A DNA stretch of 6,033 nt from an archaeon (lineage in GTDB: Archaea > Asgardarchaeota > Heimdallarchaeia > Hodarchaeales > S146-22): contig JAJRXH010000192.1 of NCBI GenBank assembly GCA_024276395.1, positions 1 through 6,033 of the forward strand, written 5' to 3'. The position numbers and the translations under genes are program-made. Numbering within the stretch: the stretch's first letter is position 1; each line of letters opens with the position of its first letter. Below, piece after piece: positions 4,506-6,033 of this stretch. Under the pieces are notes generated by a model. The model searched no databases. It was not told the origin of the DNA and saw nothing but the letters and a program-made list of their open reading frames with translations.

Positions 4506-5804
4506 ATGAGCGTCGTGCAAGTTACTAAAGATCAACAGGTGAATCCAGTCAAGGAAGGGGAAGAAGAAAAGCTGGTCTTCGTCGATAACAAGGCATTGTA
4601 TGGCATTAGCATCTCACAGACAACTGGAATGCTAATGATTTTTACGTTCTTCCAATATTTTGGTGTGGTACTAGGTGCTTCTGGAATCATTCAAGGCGTG
4701 TTAGTTTCCGTGCGCAATCTTGGCTCTAACATTTTTCAATACATCTGGGGGAAAATTGCAGATAAAAGAGGAAGAAAAATCATTCTTGCCATTGGTTTGG
4801 GCGTGATGTGGCTAGGAAGCGTGATGGCTGCCCTCATCACGGATTTATGGCAGCTTTTCGCAGTCGCCATTCTCATTGCTGTTTTAGGATTCATGTTTCG
4901 TCCCGCTTGGATTGCCTTATTAGGCGACTTGACCACCTTACGCGATCGAGGAAAATTTGTTGGAAAGATTCAAGGGCTAGGCTCTTTCATTTCCATTTAT
5001 GTTATGCTAGGCGTTGGTTTATTGATGGATCACGTATCTCGTGGTCAGTTCATCCGAGAGGCTTTCGTGATTCCATTTTTTACCGCTTCCTTCGCCTTCG
5101 CAGTTGCCCTCTTTTTCGTGTTATTCTTCGTCAAGGAAAATCCATGGGCAAGAAAGAAAAAAAATGATCGACTAGCCGCCAGTAATAATGGTTTCATCAA
5201 CCTCATCAAAATAAATCCCGTATATCGACGATTACTACTGATCGATGCCAGTTTCAATGCTTCCATGGCACTATTATGGCCTGTTCTACCTTTCGTCACG
5301 TTATCTGTAGCTCACACGTGGACAGAAGTCGTATTGGTCTGGATTTTCTTCCAATTACCACGATCTATCAGTCAACAAGTATCTGGAAAACTTTCTGACC
5401 GTTTTGGAAGAAAACCACTTCTTATCCTCACGCGTTTCTTGTACGTGACCGTGCCTCTTTCTACTCTTCTTAGCCTCATTACTGGTAAATATTTCTGGCT
5501 AGTGTTAAGTTCCATCGGAGGAGGGGTCGCACGAGGAGGAGATGATACAGTACTAGCTGCTTACACGTTGGACTGCTCAACACCCGACACCATGGCCCGA
5601 TATTACTCAATCCTCCTTACAATAGGAGGTGTCATCATGTTCATTTCGTCCCTATTCAGTGGACTTCTCCTTGATCTCATCACTCTGATAGTTTCCTCCT
5701 TCAACGAGGCTCTAATAGTGATGCTCATCATCATCACGACTTCACGGCTGTTGGGAGTTTTTTTGCATTTTGGACTAAAAACTTCAACTCCCTCCTACTT
5801 CTGA
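4506..5804 (+). CDS. Major facilitator superfamily (MFS) transporter
   Basis: A 12-helix secondary transporter of the cytoplasmic membrane, 432 residues from this start. Numbering from the upstream ATG at 4443 (453 residues), helices lie at about 55-75, 80-102, 112-131, 134-155, 175-196, 208-230, 262-288, 293-313, 325-346, 350-372, 387-410 and 420-443. The signature loop motif occurs in both halves: GKIADKRGRK (103-112, after helix 2) and GKLSDRFGRK (315-324, after helix 8). A basic loop between helices 6 and 7 contains RKKKNDR. The N-terminal tail is hydrophilic and acidic. The family moves small solutes by uniport, symport or antiport. The sequence has a drug-efflux/sugar-porter flavour, but no substrate can be assigned. 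ATG 4506 is preferred over 4443 because of the GTGA site and the TATA-like box lying against 4443. Tandem stops TGA TAA end the gene. It is divergent from the TPR gene. Confidence 0.92.
   Translation: MSVVQVTKDQQVNPVKEGEEEKLVFVDNKALYGISISQTTGMLMIFTFFQYFGVVLGASGIIQGVLVSVRNLGSNIFQYIWGKIADKRGRKIILAIGLGVMWLGSVMAALITDLWQLFAVAILIAVLGFMFRPAWIALLGDLTTLRDRGKFVGKIQGLGSFISIYVMLGVGLLMDHVSRGQFIREAFVIPFFTASFAFAVALFFVLFFVKENPWARKKKNDRLAASNNGFINLIKINPVYRRLLLIDASFNASMALLWPVLPFVTLSVAHTWTEVVLVWIFFQLPRSISQQVSGKLSDRFGRKPLLILTRFLYVTVPLSTLLSLITGKYFWLVLSSIGGGVARGGDDTVLAAYTLDCSTPDTMARYYSILLTIGGVIMFISSLFSGLLLDLITLIVSSFNEALIVMLIIITTSRLLGVFLHFGLKTSTPSYF
4820..4841 (+). repeat. Perfect 7-bp inverted repeat CGTGATG-N8-CATCACG inside the MFS gene
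   Basis: The two arms (4820-4826 and 4835-4841) can form a 7-bp stem with an 8-nt loop within helix 3 coding sequence. A third copy of CGTGATG lies just upstream at 4802-4808. The same 7-mer recurs in non-coding DNA elsewhere in the window. Confidence 0.5.
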
Positions 5805-5902
5805 TAAAATGAAAGATAGAAAACTATTACCTACTATCAAAAAATGGTGAGAAAGACAAAAACTAGGATGAATATTTACTACCTACCTTGTTATCCGCAT
5901 CG

Positions 5903-5935
5903 TTTCCTTCTCTCTTTTTTATCTTCAGTTTTTCT
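5903..5935 (+). terminator. Pyrimidine-rich terminator region after the MFS gene
   Basis: An almost pure pyrimidine stretch with T6 at 5915-5920 and T5 at 5929-5933, about 110 nt past the stop. It suits oligo-U-dependent archaeal termination of the plus-strand transcript. The intervening 5805-5902 is A/T-rich with no gene; A6 at 5839-5844 could serve in the opposite direction for a gene entering from the right. Confidence 0.5.
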
Positions 5936-5955
5936 GATCAGCCCGAGGTTTCTGT

Positions 5956-6033
5956 CACGCGTGGGTTCAAGGTCGTGTCATCACGTTAATCGCTTCGTGA
6001 GGACCTCTCCCCGTGATGCGAGGATAAAACACG
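5956..6033. promoter_or_regulatory. Cluster of CACG/CGTG elements at the right edge
   Basis: In 78 bp there are seven CACG or CGTG tetramers (5956, 5960, 5974, 5982, 5996, 6012 and 6030), most 14-18 bp apart. They include the palindrome CACGCGTG (5956-5963), a CGTG-TCAT-CACG hairpin (5974-5985) and a CATCACG/CGTGATG pair (5979-5985 and 6012-6018). The local G+C is higher than in the other spacers. It could be a regulatory region or a structured RNA belonging to a gene beyond the edge; neither can be settled here. Confidence 0.3.

Noticed and set aside
4736..5299. Three open frames overlapping the MFS gene (4736-4936 minus, 4808-5167 plus, 5045-5299 minus)
   Set aside because: All are contained in a clear 12-helix transporter gene, and their products are basic and featureless.
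5956..5985. tRNA T-arm-like GGGTTCAAGG
   Set aside because: The flanking bases do not pair into a T-stem and no acceptor or anticodon arm is present.
5967..6032. Minus-strand frame entering from the right edge (about 21 codons to a TGA)
   Set aside because: A stop-free run this short is expected by chance and the residues match nothing recognisable.
5868..6033. Plus-strand frame from ATG 5868 open to the right edge
   Set aside because: The product is Arg/Ser/His-rich after a T-tract-derived hydrophobic stretch, AGG is directly adjacent to the ATG, and the frame crosses the terminator. A real gene cannot be excluded at the edge, but nothing supports it.
1..6033. CRISPR array, insertion sequence, toxin-antitoxin or defence system
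   Set aside because: No regularly spaced direct repeats, transposase motifs, terminal inverted repeats or small paired genes are visible on either strand.

Overview
The window looks like a piece of an A+T-rich archaeal genome, most likely an Asgard (Heimdallarchaeia-type) archaeon. Four things point that way: a strong BRE/TATA promoter, ribosome-binding sites of the GGTGA/GTGA and GGAG type at matching spacings, an exported protein with a PGF-type C-terminal sorting tail, and a large 40-residue-repeat TPR protein of a kind common in Asgard genomes. The lineage is an inference from style; no marker gene is present.

Layout from left to right. Bases 1-115 (minus) hold the start of an exported or membrane-anchored protein that runs off the left edge. 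Bases 116-379 are non-coding, with two small tandem repeats and a U-tract terminator. Bases 380-1261 (minus) encode a 293-residue secreted surface protein: signal peptide, beta-rich ectodomain with six N-glycosylation sequons, an acidic Asp/Gly spacer, and a PGF plus transmembrane plus basic C-tail. Its 335-bp upstream region has a clear promoter, an operator-like palindrome near the predicted transcription start, and a leader of about 90 nt. That leader has a 9-bp inverted repeat and a possible 13-codon upstream ORF whose stop overlaps the main ribosome-binding site. Bases 1597-4275 (minus) encode an 892-residue TPR protein with a separate alpha/beta C-terminal domain. A 167-bp divergent promoter region (230 bp if the preferred transporter start is right) separates it from a 12-helix MFS transporter (4506-5804, plus). 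The right end is a pyrimidine-rich terminator followed by non-coding DNA with a dense cluster of CACG/CGTG elements.

No operon is obvious, since every gene has its own upstream spacer. The left half carries cell-surface proteins. The right half pairs a cytosolic protein-interaction scaffold with a transporter, divergently transcribed and perhaps sharing control elements. I see no rRNA, tRNA, CRISPR array, insertion sequence or defence system.

The least ordinary signals are the recurrent 7-mer CGTGATG (ten sites, several paired as inverted repeats), the structured leader of the surface-protein gene, and the possible longin/roadblock-like C-terminal domain of the TPR protein.
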